A stretch of 64,000 bases of DNA from contig MWSW01000004.1 in NCBI GenBank assembly GCA_002050165.1, forward strand, positions 1 through 64,000. The letters are read 5' to 3'. The position numbers were made by a program, and so were the translations under genes. How positions within the stretch are numbered: position 1 is the stretch's first letter; the number at the start of each line of letters is the position of its first letter. The notes below the pieces were generated by a model. That model saw nothing but the letters and a program-made list of their open reading frames with translations. It had not been told where the DNA came from and searched no databases. Shown here piece after piece: positions 27,562 to 36,208 of the stretch. The stretch comes from Candidatus Tepidiaquacellales bacterium OLB4/UTCHB1. Lineage in GTDB: Bacteria; Bacteroidota; Ignavibacteria; Tepidaquicellales; Tepidaquicellaceae.

Positions 27562-28461
27562 TTAATTCACGTTTTGCTTTTTATTGAGGTACTCATTAAA
27601 CTCCTCAAATCGCCTGAATGCATATAAATGTTGCCGGATGTAATTTGCAATATCGAAATAAATAACAGTGGGAATAAGTTTATACTTCGGAAGAGAATTA
27701 AGAAAGGTTTTGTCTTCTGCCTGAAGTGTAATAGGATAACCGGGCGTATCGCGTAATCCGTATTGTTTTGGTTTTTTTAAGTCCGGGTTCGGGAAAAATG
27801 CAGTACCGAAAATCCAATCCCAAACCGCGAGTTTTGTGCTGTAGTTATTTTGGTATTCCTTTCCTTCGTCGTCCGAATGATGCCACCGGTGCATTTCAGG
27901 ACCGTTAATAAAGTACTGTAGTGGTCCCAACCGAACATCAATGTTTGCGTGAATGAACATCCCCCATATAGCACTTATCATTCCCTTGTAAACTGCGACT
28001 TCGGGTGAAGCGCCAAGTAAAATTATCGGAGCGAACTCTATTGTTTGGTTAATAAATATCTCAAGCGAATGAGACCTTGCTCCTGAAAGCCAGTCAACTG
28101 TCCTTGGTGAATGGTGAGCTTCATGTAATCGCCAGAGATATTTGTTGCTGTGTTGCCAACGGTGAAACCAATAGATGTAAAAGTCGTGAGTTACAACAAA
28201 GAATACAACCTGCGCCCAGACCGGAATTCCTCCAATCACGCTGTATTGATAAAGGTCAGTATTATTTTTAATAAAACCAAGAAACCAAAATATGATAAGA
28301 CCAAGAACGTAGCTTTGAATAATGGTATACATTACCACGTCATTGAAAAAACCTTCTCTAAAAACCTTTTGGTTTTTAGTGTATGGAAATAACCGTTCGA
28401 ACAGCATCATTAAAAGAGCTGCTGAAACGATAACAATCAATGACCATTTTTCAGTGCTCAT
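27562..28461 (-). CDS. Fatty acid hydroxylase / sterol desaturase superfamily protein
   Basis: 299 residues, integral membrane, with helices near 7-22, 45-65 and further hydrophobic stretches around 80-95 and 145-165. The di-iron histidine boxes are present: HDFYIYWFHRWQH, then LHEAHHS, and later MHRWHHSDD with HANIDVR before it. These define the superfamily that hydroxylates or desaturates lipids using oxygen at the membrane. It is followed on the same strand upstream by the NeuB/SDR pair (45 bp gap), though a functional link is not evident. Substrate unknown. Confidence 0.9.
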   Translation of the reverse strand: MSTEKWSLIVIVSAALLMMLFERLFPYTKNQKVFREGFFNDVVMYTIIQSYVLGLIIFWFLGFIKNNTDLYQYSVIGGIPVWAQVVFFVVTHDFYIYWFHRWQHSNKYLWRLHEAHHSPRTVDWLSGARSHSLEIFINQTIEFAPIILLGASPEVAVYKGMISAIWGMFIHANIDVRLGPLQYFINGPEMHRWHHSDDEGKEYQNNYSTKLAVWDWIFGTAFFPNPDLKKPKQYGLRDTPGYPITLQAEDKTFLNSLPKYKLIPTVIYFDIANYIRQHLYAFRRFEEFNEYLNKKQNVN

Positions 28462-28506
28462 GGATAATTAAAAATAAACAGTACAAAAATAAAATACCCT
28501 GACTTG

Positions 28507-29379
28507 TTACAAAATTTTGCGTAGCTTTTTACGCGGTCCAATTTCGCTCTTATAGATTCTTTTAATCCCGTCTCCGAGGGCTTGTTCAATATCGCGAATA
28601 TTTTTTACCAATCTGTGAAAGCCCTCAATTTCAACTGAAGCGGCCTGATCACTACCCCACATTGCGCGGTCAATAGTAATGTGCCGTTCAACAAAACTTG
28701 ACCCAAGCGCAACCGCTGCCCATGTCGGAGCAAGTCCTGTTTCATGACCTGAATATCCTATCGGATTATTTGGAAACATTTTCGATAATGTACTTATCAT
28801 TCTCAGATTCAATTCTTCGAGAGGACACGGATAAGTTGAGGTTGAATGAGCAATGAGCAGGTTATCTTCACCGATATTGATAACAGCTTTTTCAATTTCA
28901 TTTATTGTTGACATACCGGTGGAAATTACCAACGGCTTTCCGGTTGATTTTTTCTTTTTAAGCAGGTTTAAATCAGTAAGCGATGCTGAAGAAGCTTTGT
29001 ATAATTTCGGGTTATATTTTTCAATAAAATCAACTGACTCCTCGTCCCAACATGAGGCGAACCAATCAATTCCGATTTTACGACTAAGGTTATCTATTTC
29101 GGTGTAATCATTTTCTCCAAGTTCTATTTTATGTCTGTATTCAATATAACTCATTCTTCCCCAAGGTGTATCCCGTTCGACATTCCACTGATCTTTAGGA
29201 ACACAGATTTCAGGTGTTCGCTTTTGAAACTTAACAGCATCACAACCGGCAGCTTTGGCTCCGTACATTAATTTACGCACATTATCCATCGAGCCATTAT
29301 GGTTAATACCAATTTCAGCAATTATATACACTGGCTCACCACTGCCAATATACCGGTTACCGACTTTTATTTTCCGCAT
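28507..29379 (-). CDS. NeuB-family synthase (nonulosonic/sialic acid type), no SAF domain
   Basis: 290 residues from the ATG at 29379, chosen because it lies 19 bp after the upstream SDR stop and starts the conserved MRKIKVGNRYIG segment; an earlier in-frame start at 29430 would overlap the SDR gene. It shows the PEP-dependent aldol-type condensation domain: AEIGINHNGS, AVKFQKR, FASCWDEESVDF, VISTGMST, PIGYSGHE and FVERHITIDRAMWGSDQ. Members make N-acetylneuraminate, legionaminate or pseudaminate for glycan or flagellar/cell-surface decoration. The C-terminal SAF (antifreeze-like) domain of E. coli NeuB is absent. No CMP-sugar transferase is in the window, so the product is uncertain. Confidence 0.88.
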   Translation of the reverse strand: MRKIKVGNRYIGSGEPVYIIAEIGINHNGSMDNVRKLMYGAKAAGCDAVKFQKRTPEICVPKDQWNVERDTPWGRMSYIEYRHKIELGENDYTEIDNLSRKIGIDWFASCWDEESVDFIEKYNPKLYKASSASLTDLNLLKKKKSTGKPLVISTGMSTINEIEKAVINIGEDNLLIAHSTSTYPCPLEELNLRMISTLSKMFPNNPIGYSGHETGLAPTWAAVALGSSFVERHITIDRAMWGSDQAASVEIEGFHRLVKNIRDIEQALGDGIKRIYKSEIGPRKKLRKIL

Positions 29380-29398
29380 TTTACCGTATGAAAATTTA

Positions 29399-30232
29399 CT
29401 ACCAGCAAGTCCACCCGCCATCGACAACAAGATTCGCGCCTGTCATATAGGAAGATGCATCACTGGCAAGGAACACAATCGCTCCCATATAGTCATCAGG
29501 TGTTGCCATTCTACCCAACGGAACTTTAGCAGAATAATTTTTAATGAAAAATTCATCCTGCGAGTTTTCAACACCTCCGGGTGAAAGTGAATTTACGCGG
29601 ACACCTCTGTTCCCCCAATATGCAGCTAAAAACCTTGAAAAGTTAAGGATTGCACCTTTTGCAGTCGGGTATGAGACAGATTTATAAAATTTCTGCTCTC
29701 CTGTTTCATCCCTGTAAATTGATTGATCAGGTCCTACTATTCCGTAAGTTGATGCAATGTTAATTATACTCCCTTTTCCCGCCTTCGTCATTTCTGTCCC
29801 GAAAATTTTTGAACATAAAACTGTTCCGGTTACATTAACCCTGATAGCCCGTTCAAACGATGCAACTGAAAAATTTTCAAACTTTGATTCCTCTAATGCA
29901 GATTGCGAATCCTCAAACTTTTCGTTCAGCGCTGCGTTATTAACAAGTATATCAATCCTGCCGTATTTTTTAATTACATGATTGCGTGTGTTAATTACGT
30001 TCACTTCATCGGTGATATCAAGCAATCCGCCGATTGAGTCGTTTCCTAATTGATGTGCAAATTCTTCTGTTGCTTTCCTGTCAAGATCGCCTGCGACAAC
30101 ACATGCACCGGCATTGGCAAGAACTTTACAGTGCTGCCTGCCCAATAATCCAAGCGCTCCCGTTACTATAGCTACTTTTCCTTCCAACGAGAAAAGTTCG
30201 TTAAGCTGTGTATTGTTTTGTAAATTATCCAA
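29399..30232 (-). CDS. Short-chain dehydrogenase/reductase paired with NeuB-type gene
   Basis: 277 residues, classical SDR fold with the cofactor motif TGALGLLG (24-31), NNAA (98-101), active-site Ser161, and Tyr188-x-x-x-Lys192 in YPTAK. TTG start. The extended loop between the fold core and the catalytic tyrosine ([15 protein letters not shown]) resembles SDRs from surface-sugar clusters, such as PtmA beside a NeuB homologue in Campylobacter flagellar glycosylation (recollection). Immediately followed by the NeuB-type gene on the same strand, so it probably acts in the same nonulosonate pathway. The sugar substrate is not determined. Confidence 0.87.
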   Translation of the reverse strand: MDNLQNNTQLNELFSLEGKVAIVTGALGLLGRQHCKVLANAGACVVAGDLDRKATEEFAHQLGNDSIGGLLDITDEVNVINTRNHVIKKYGRIDILVNNAALNEKFEDSQSALEESKFENFSVASFERAIRVNVTGTVLCSKIFGTEMTKAGKGSIINIASTYGIVGPDQSIYRDETGEQKFYKSVSYPTAKGAILNFSRFLAAYWGNRGVRVNSLSPGGVENSQDEFFIKNYSAKVPLGRMATPDDYMGAIVFLASDASSYMTGANLVVDGGWTCW

Positions 30233-30618
30233 TAATTGTGCTATTTGTGGGATTATTATTAAATTTTACCTCTAAAGTTAATTAAAGTAACGGTAAGTTA
30301 CGATTAAGAATATTACCCCTGATTAGTAAAGCTTTTAATTAGCAGTAATTCCGCAAACCAGAACTTTTATATTCGTTGTAGTTATTCCTTAAAAAGGTTG
30401 TCAATCCGCATGGATTTTTTGTCTGTTATGAATTTTTTATCCTGAACTAAACCTTTCCCCTTTTCAAACGTTAATAAAAGTATGTGTGAAAGACCTCTAT
30501 GTAAACTTAAATCACTTTTGTATTGTTTCGATTTCGCTATATTAATATTATTGCTAAAATAAAATTCAGACCAGGGACTCCACATTTACGATTTCATTTG
30601 AATTAAATCGAGAAATCA
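30233..30618. other. Intergenic region between divergent SDR and porX genes
   Basis: 386 bp of AT-rich DNA. It should hold the promoters of the SDR/NeuB pair (leftward) and of porX (rightward). I see no RNA gene, repeat or clear operator. A 67-codon leftward frame (30585-30382) is present but has no recognisable features and is not called. Confidence 0.5.
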
Positions 30619-32211
30619 ATGACCACAAAAACTTCCGAAGTATCCGTATCAAGCAGCAAAATCCTATGGGTGGACGATGAAATTGACCTGCTAAAATCAA
30701 ACATAATGTTTCTACGGCAGAAGGGGTTTGATGTTAGCGAAGTAAACAACGGTGAAGACGCAATCGCATTAATCCTAACCGAAAATTTCGATCTTGTATT
30801 TATGGATGAAATGATGCCGGGCATGGGAGGTCTTGAAGCATTGGTAAAGATAAAGGAAATTAAACCTAATCTGCCCGTTGTTATGGTAACAAAAAACGAG
30901 ACTGAAACTTTGATGGAAGAAGCTATCGGGCAGAAGATTTCCGATTACCTGATTAAACCCGTTAACCCCACACAGGTATTACTTGTGTGCAAGAAAATTC
31001 TAGAATCAAAACGGATAAAAGGTAACACCGTATCCCGTGATTACATACTGGAGTTCAATAAAATATCCGCACTGTTATATGAAAATCCAACATGGTCAGA
31101 ATGGATAGACATTTACAATAAACTCACTAACCGTGAAATCGAAATCGATACTCACCCAGAGCTTGGTCTTAAACAAATGTTAACTGATCAAAAGAAGGAA
31201 TGTAACGTTGAATTTTCAAAATTCATTGAAAACGAATATGTGAAATGGGTAAATGGTTTTGACGATAAACCAACCCTTTCGCACGAAATAATGGAGAAAT
31301 ACGTATTCCCCGAACTTCCCGATTATGATTCGGTATTTTTCTTTGTTGTTGACTGCATGAGATTAGATCAATGGCTTATGATGGAAAAATTTTTACATCC
31401 GTATTTCGATATAAAAAAAGATTACTATTACTCTCTCCTCCCGACTGCGACACCATATTCAAGGAACGCAATATTTGCGGGACTTTACCCGTCAGACATT
31501 GAAAAACATTATAGCGACTTGTGGAAAGCTGATGACGACCTTGAGAACAGTAAAAATAATTTTGAGAAAGAATTTTTACAAAAACTCATTGATAGAAAGC
31601 GCATTAAACTCAGGAACGAGTTACGCTATACAAAAATTATGGATTCGGATTTCAGTCGTGGTATTGAGAGCAAGATACTTTCCTTTTCCGGCTCACACCT
31701 GAATGCAATTGTTATTAACTTCCTGGATATGATGGTTCACTCCAGAAGTGATTACGCTATATTAAAGGAAATTGCACCTGACGAAGCCGCATTCAGATCG
31801 CTGACAGCCTCATGGTTTGAGCATTCATCTTTCTTCGGAATGCTCAGACAACTATCTGCTAAGCCAAATATAAAAGTTATTATTACTACTGACCACGGCA
31901 GCATCAGATGTCTCCACGGGGTAAAAGTTTTCGGTGACCGTGATACAGCTACAAACCTGCGGTATAAATATGGGAGAAATGTCAAAGCGGAACCAAGAAA
32001 CGCTATTTTCGTCAAGAAACCTCTCGATTATAAACTCCCCGTAAGAAATAATATGGTAAGTTACATAATTGCCAAAGAGGATTTCTATTTTGTATATCCG
32101 ACGGATTTCCATAAATACCTCAACCAATATAATGACACATTCCAGCACGGCGGAATCTCACTTGAAGAAATGATATTGCCAATAGTTTCTTTAGAATCCA
32201 AAGCAAGGTGA
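30619..32211 (+). CDS. porX: T9SS response regulator PorX (receiver + PglZ)
   Basis: 530 residues. The receiver domain (about 13-135) has WVDDE, phospho-acceptor Asp63 in FMDEMMPGMGG, and the KPVNP loop. The rest (about 165-525) is a PglZ/alkaline-phosphatase-superfamily domain with metal and active-site motifs FFFVVDCMRLDQW, TATPYSRNAIFAG, ITTDHGSIR and FQHGGISLEEM. This two-domain architecture and the receiver sequence match PorX, which with the kinase PorY controls T9SS genes. It agrees with the T9SS cargo proteins at the left end of the window. tsaE begins 3 bp after its stop, so it may be expressed with housekeeping genes. PorY is not in the window. Confidence 0.92.
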   Translation: MTTKTSEVSVSSSKILWVDDEIDLLKSNIMFLRQKGFDVSEVNNGEDAIALILTENFDLVFMDEMMPGMGGLEALVKIKEIKPNLPVVMVTKNETETLMEEAIGQKISDYLIKPVNPTQVLLVCKKILESKRIKGNTVSRDYILEFNKISALLYENPTWSEWIDIYNKLTNREIEIDTHPELGLKQMLTDQKKECNVEFSKFIENEYVKWVNGFDDKPTLSHEIMEKYVFPELPDYDSVFFFVVDCMRLDQWLMMEKFLHPYFDIKKDYYYSLLPTATPYSRNAIFAGLYPSDIEKHYSDLWKADDDLENSKNNFEKEFLQKLIDRKRIKLRNELRYTKIMDSDFSRGIESKILSFSGSHLNAIVINFLDMMVHSRSDYAILKEIAPDEAAFRSLTASWFEHSSFFGMLRQLSAKPNIKVIITTDHGSIRCLHGVKVFGDRDTATNLRYKYGRNVKAEPRNAIFVKKPLDYKLPVRNNMVSYIIAKEDFYFVYPTDFHKYLNQYNDTFQHGGISLEEMILPIVSLESKAR

Positions 32212-32214
32212 AAT

Positions 32215-32643
32215 TTGACAAAGGTTGAATCCAATTCTCATCAGGATACATTTGAGGCGGGAATCGAATATGCGAAATTACTCTCACCCGGGAATGTGGT
32301 CGGGTTAACAGGTGAACTTGGTTCAGGAAAAACGGTTTTCGTCAAGGGTATCTGTAAATATTTTAATGTAGACGAAGATGTGATTAGCCCGACTTTTATC
32401 CTCGTTAACCAATACACCGGTACAATCCATCCTGATAAATCACCGGGTGAAATAAATCATTTTGATCTCTATAGAATTCAATCAAAAGAAGAACTCGGGA
32501 CAATTGACATCTTTTCTTACGTTTCACAAAACTCAATTTGTCTTATTGAATGGCCGGAAATTGTAATGGAAATTTTACCGCAAATACGGATTGTAAATTT
32601 CACACATTCAGGTAATGAAAACCGTAGATATATTTATTACTAA
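32215..32643 (+). CDS. tsaE: tRNA threonylcarbamoyladenosine ATPase TsaE
   Basis: 142 residues, usual length. P-loop GELGSGKT (33-40) followed by the family motif SPTFILVNQY and a Walker-B-like NHFDLYRI, then LIEWPE. TsaE is the ATPase that drives the TsaBDE complex in making t6A37 on ANN-decoding tRNAs. TTG start 3 bp after porX; its stop overlaps the tsaB ATG (TAATG), a coupling expected for partners of one complex. Confidence 0.95.
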   Translation: MTKVESNSHQDTFEAGIEYAKLLSPGNVVGLTGELGSGKTVFVKGICKYFNVDEDVISPTFILVNQYTGTIHPDKSPGEINHFDLYRIQSKEELGTIDIFSYVSQNSICLIEWPEIVMEILPQIRIVNFTHSGNENRRYIYY

Positions 32644-33284
32644 TGGATGGACTTACTTTATTGATAGATTGTTCGTCAGCAAATGTACAGTGGGGAATAG
32701 GTGATATAAACTCTCTGCTGCACAAAGAATATTTGAATAGAGAAAATAATGCCGATTCGTTAATTTCAGAGATTAAAACCGGTTTTGAAGAGCGATCATT
32801 GAGTTTGCGGTCAATAGAATTTGTATTTCTTGCAAATGGGCCGGGTTCATTTACCGGATTGAGAATAGGTTCAGTCATTTCTAAAGGTATCTGTTTTATC
32901 TCCGGTGCGAAACTGATTGAAGTTAACTCAATTGACATCATCGCAGAAAAGTCAAGTTCGGTAGGAAACATAATCTGCCTGATAAATTCAAATATGAAAA
33001 CCGGGGAGTTTTATTTTGCAGAATATTTTAAATCTAAACAGACCGAGCGGATTTCGGAATATGGTTTGATACATCCGGAAGATATCAAGCCGGGAATAAT
33101 AGCGGTAGTGACAGAAGATTCCGTTTGTAATATCAACAGTGCTGAACGGGTAACCACAGATACAATTGAACATTTGTTTACGATCGGAAAAACAAAAAGG
33201 AAGTTCGGTGAATATTCTGATTCTTATAAAAGTGAACCGTTTTATATTAAACAATTTAATCCGGTAACAAAAACAAGAAAGTAA
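32643..33284 (+). CDS. tsaB: tRNA threonylcarbamoyladenosine biosynthesis protein TsaB
   Basis: 213 residues, an actin-fold (ASKHA) protein. It shows LLIDCSSANVQWGI at the N-terminus and the TsaB signature NGPGSFTGLRIGS. It is the scaffold partner of TsaD and TsaE in t6A synthesis. It begins inside the tsaE stop codon and ends 4 bp before the accD start. The C-terminal half is short and variable as in other TsaB proteins. Confidence 0.93.
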   Translation: MDGLTLLIDCSSANVQWGIGDINSLLHKEYLNRENNADSLISEIKTGFEERSLSLRSIEFVFLANGPGSFTGLRIGSVISKGICFISGAKLIEVNSIDIIAEKSSSVGNIICLINSNMKTGEFYFAEYFKSKQTERISEYGLIHPEDIKPGIIAVVTEDSVCNINSAERVTTDTIEHLFTIGKTKRKFGEYSDSYKSEPFYIKQFNPVTKTRK

Positions 33285-33288
33285 TGTG

Positions 33289-34131
33289 ATGGCATGGTTT
33301 AAAAGAAGTACGGACAATATTAAGTCGGATAGTCTTAAGAAGGATACTCCGGATGGTATATGGACGAAATGCCCTGACTGTAACGATGTAATTCACAAAA
33401 AGCAATGGGAGGCAAATTTATATGTGTGTTCAAAATGCGGTTATCATTTCAGAATTGGGAGTGAGAAATATTTTCAACTGCTTTTAGATGAAGGAAGTTT
33501 TCGCGAACTAGACAGAAAAATGAAATCAATAGATCCACTGAACTTCTCCGATACAAAACCTTATGTAAAGCGCATTGAGGATACAATTAATAAAACTGGT
33601 TTATATGATGCAATCAGAACAGGTACCGGAAAAATAAACAATATAGATATCGTCATCGGTTGTATGGATTTTGATTTCATCGGTGGAAGTATGGGAAGTG
33701 TTGTTGGTGAAAAAATATCGAGAGCAATTGACAAAGCAATTAAAACAAAATATCCGTTAATAATTTTATCCTCAAGTGGTGGTGCAAGAATGATGGAGGG
33801 CGCTATATCGCTTATGCAACTTGCCAAAACCTCAACACAGTTAGCAAAGCTCAGTCAATATAAAGTTCCATATATATCAATACTGACAAATCCCACGACA
33901 GGTGGTGCAAGTGCATCCTATGCAATGCTTGGCGATTTCAATATTGCCGAACCTAACGCGTTGATTGCATTTGCCGGTCCGAGAGTAGTTAAACAAGCTA
34001 CCGGGAAAGATCTCCCACCGGGATTTCAACGGGCTGAATTCGTTCAGGAACATGGATTCATTGATTTTATAGTTGAACGAAAAGATTTAAAAAGTAAACT
34101 AACGCAACTATTAAACCTGATTAAAGATTGA
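33289..34131 (+). CDS. accD: Acetyl-CoA carboxylase carboxyltransferase subunit beta
   Basis: 280 residues from the ATG at 33289 (a GTG three bases earlier is possible), giving the familiar opening MAWFKRS. It transfers the carboxyl group from carboxybiotin to acetyl-CoA, forming malonyl-CoA for fatty acid synthesis. The zinc ribbon is Cys28/Cys31/Cys47/Cys50 (CPDC...CSKC). The crotonase-fold core shows SSSGGARMMEGAISLMQLAKT, NPTTGGASASYAMLGD and AFAGPRV. The gene is co-directional with tsaB and overlaps panC by 4 bp. Confidence 0.96.
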   Translation: MAWFKRSTDNIKSDSLKKDTPDGIWTKCPDCNDVIHKKQWEANLYVCSKCGYHFRIGSEKYFQLLLDEGSFRELDRKMKSIDPLNFSDTKPYVKRIEDTINKTGLYDAIRTGTGKINNIDIVIGCMDFDFIGGSMGSVVGEKISRAIDKAIKTKYPLIILSSSGGARMMEGAISLMQLAKTSTQLAKLSQYKVPYISILTNPTTGGASASYAMLGDFNIAEPNALIAFAGPRVVKQATGKDLPPGFQRAEFVQEHGFIDFIVERKDLKSKLTQLLNLIKD

Positions 34132-35012
34132 AAGTAATTAAAAAGCCATCCTCGCTTCAGGAAATTACCGAATTTTTAAGGCTGACCGGAAAGCGAATCG
34201 GTTTCGTTCCAACTATGGGTGCTTTGCACGAGGGACACGTTTCCCTCTTGTTAAATTCATCTGATCTCTGTGATATTACGATTGCAAGCGTATTCGTAAA
34301 TCCAATTCAGTTTACGGAAGAAACAGACCTGGAAAAATATCCACGTGATTTTAAGCGTGATTATTTCATTTGTCAGAAAGCAAATGTTGATTACATCTTC
34401 TACCCATCAGTGGATGATATGTACGGAGAAAATTATCTGACCGAAGTGAAAGTAAAAGAGTTGTCGGATAAATACGAAGGCGAGTTCAGACCCGGGCACT
34501 TCACCGGTGTAGCAAGCGTTGTACTGAAATTACTCAATATCGTTAAACCTCACGTTGCTTTCTTTGGTCAGAAAGATGCCCAGCAATGTACAGTTATAAA
34601 AAAAATGGTAACTGATTTGAATCTTGATACGGAAATTATTGTTTGTGATACTGTACGGGAAAGTGATGGACTCGCGAAAAGTTCAAGAAATGTATTTCTG
34701 GATGAAACCGAAAGGAGTAACGCTGCAGTTTTATATAAAGCACTTGAACTTGGCGGAGACCTCATCCTCGGAGGCAAATATAATAACTCTCAGGATGTTT
34801 CATCTCAAATGTATCACTTTATAAAATCACAGGTTCCCAGTGCCGAAATTCAATATATCGCAATAACCGACAACAAGTTATTAGATGAAATAAAGGATTT
34901 AAACAACTTTGAGGGAAAAGTACTCGTATCTTTAGCAGTGAAATTCAACGGGGTAAGATTAATTGACAATATTCTATTAACCAAAAAAGGGATATTAAAT
35001 CATGTTACGTGA
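34128..35012 (+). CDS. panC: Pantothenate synthetase PanC
   Basis: 294 residues. It condenses pantoate with beta-alanine using ATP. The nucleotidyltransferase signature FVPTMGALHEGHVSLL (HxGH) is near residue 25, followed by SVFVNPIQF, the GEFRPGHFTGVASVVLKL motif, FGQKDAQQ and the late SSRNVFLD (KMSKS-like) motif. TTG start overlapping the accD stop by 4 bp. The 3' end overlaps panD by 11 bp; together they supply the vitamin B5 branch. Confidence 0.95.
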   Translation: MKVIKKPSSLQEITEFLRLTGKRIGFVPTMGALHEGHVSLLLNSSDLCDITIASVFVNPIQFTEETDLEKYPRDFKRDYFICQKANVDYIFYPSVDDMYGENYLTEVKVKELSDKYEGEFRPGHFTGVASVVLKLLNIVKPHVAFFGQKDAQQCTVIKKMVTDLNLDTEIIVCDTVRESDGLAKSSRNVFLDETERSNAAVLYKALELGGDLILGGKYNNSQDVSSQMYHFIKSQVPSAEIQYIAITDNKLLDEIKDLNNFEGKVLVSLAVKFNGVRLIDNILLTKKGILNHVT

Positions 35013-35382
35013 AATGTGTAAATCAAAAGTTCACCGAGTCAGAATAACACAGGCGGAACTATATTACGAAGGTAGTTTAACTCTTGATAAAGTATTAATG
35101 GATGCTGCCGGCATGGTTCCTTTCGAGAAAGTTCATGTAGTAAACATAAATAACGGTCAACGGTTCGAAACTTATCTGATCGAGGGCGAACCGCATTCGG
35201 GTGTATGTAGCCTGAATGGAGCCGCCGCAAGGTTAGGCGCTATAGGCGACGAGGTGATTATTATTAACTATGGAATGTTCGACGATAAAGAGTTGAATGA
35301 ATTCCAACCCAAAATAGTTTATGTTGACAAGTACAACCGGATTGTTGATAACAAAATTAAAACTGAACTGTTTAATAACTGA
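35002..35382 (+). CDS. panD: Aspartate 1-decarboxylase PanD
   Basis: 126 residues, the pyruvoyl-dependent enzyme that makes beta-alanine from aspartate. The self-cleavage site is Gly24-Ser25 in YYEGSLTLD, exactly where expected. Other conserved parts are KVHVVNINNGQRFETY and GEVCSLNGAAAR-like sequence (here HSGVCSLNGAAARLG). The ATG lies within the end of panC and is preceded by an AAGGG site. A hairpin terminator follows at 35403. Confidence 0.96.
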   Translation: MLREMCKSKVHRVRITQAELYYEGSLTLDKVLMDAAGMVPFEKVHVVNINNGQRFETYLIEGEPHSGVCSLNGAAARLGAIGDEVIIINYGMFDDKELNEFQPKIVYVDKYNRIVDNKIKTELFNN

Positions 35383-35402
35383 GTTCATAAATTTGAACTT
35401 AC

Positions 35403-35424
35403 AATCCCGGTAATCGGGATTTTG
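35403..35424 (+). terminator. Hairpin terminator after panD
   Basis: Seven-base stem AATCCCG / CGGGATT with loop GTAAT followed by TTTG, 20 bp after the panD stop and 17 bp before the GlmU-like gene. It fits a short Rho-independent terminator ending the porX-panD transcription unit; the U-run is short, so termination may be partial. Confidence 0.6.
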
Positions 35425-35440
35425 TTCTCAAAAAAATTTT

Positions 35441-36199
35441 ATGTCGAAAAAACTCGCCACTATTATTCTCGCCGCCGGAAAAGGTAAGAGAATGAAAAAT
35501 CCCGAAAAATCTAAAGTAATGTTTGAGCTCGATGGTAAACCTATGATTGGCTATGTGATAGATCTAGCTCTAAGTATTAATTCCGATCTGGTAATTCCGA
35601 TTGTCGGTCATCAGAAGCAAACAGTTATTAATTACGTCAATGACTCTTTCCCCGGTGATCTGGACAAAATAACTTTTGCTCATCAAGATCAGCAACTCGG
35701 TACGGGTCATGCTGTGATGCAAACAAAAGAAATTCTGAATGATTTTGATGGTAATGTATTAATTCTATCTGGTGATGTACCTCTGTTGTCGGTGGAGACT
35801 CTGCAACAGTTTATAGATTTTCACGAACTCGGAAATTACCGTGCTTCTCTGATTTCGGCAATACTTGATGAACCCACAGGTTACGGTAGAGTAATCCGGG
35901 ATGAGAATATTGACTTCTCTCACATCGTTGAAGATAAAGACGCAACCGATGAGGAATTGCGAATAAACGAGATTAACTCCGGGATATATCTCATGGATGC
36001 AAAGGAAATGTTCGAAGCGTTGGAAACAGTAAATACTGAAAACGCGCAGGGCGAATATTACCTCACAGACGTTTTTAAATTCTTCTCCGGGAAAAACATG
36101 AAAATCGGTGCTGACCCTGTGTACAATCAATACGAAATTACCGGTGTGAATACGATTGAACAACTCGAAGAACTTGAAGAAATAAAAAAATCTTTATAA
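35441..36199 (+). CDS. Single-domain GlmU-like UDP-GlcNAc pyrophosphorylase
   Basis: 252 residues. The nucleotidyltransferase motif LAAGKGKRM (residues 10-18), PMIGYVIDLA, HQDQQLGTGHAV and LSGDVPLL match the N-terminal uridylyltransferase half of GlmU, which converts GlcNAc-1-P and UTP into UDP-GlcNAc. The protein ends just after the linker region (ITGVNTIEQLEELEE), so the left-handed beta-helix acetyltransferase half is absent. glmM starts 9 bp downstream, supporting a role in amino-sugar nucleotide synthesis. A separate glucosamine-1-phosphate acetyltransferase would be needed elsewhere. Use of another sugar phosphate cannot be excluded. Confidence 0.82.
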   Translation: MSKKLATIILAAGKGKRMKNPEKSKVMFELDGKPMIGYVIDLALSINSDLVIPIVGHQKQTVINYVNDSFPGDLDKITFAHQDQQLGTGHAVMQTKEILNDFDGNVLILSGDVPLLSVETLQQFIDFHELGNYRASLISAILDEPTGYGRVIRDENIDFSHIVEDKDATDEELRINEINSGIYLMDAKEMFEALETVNTENAQGEYYLTDVFKFFSGKNMKIGADPVYNQYEITGVNTIEQLEELEEIKKSL

Positions 36200-36208
36200 C
36201 AAATTTTA

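Noticed and set aside
29255-29584. 109-codon plus-strand frame over the NeuB/SDR junction
   Set aside because: Antisense shadow of two clearly supported genes; codon pattern does not fit and no domain is seen.
30382-30585. 67-codon leftward frame between the SDR and porX genes
   Set aside because: No recognisable domain, signal or spacing; it fills an expected promoter region and starts within low-complexity sequence.
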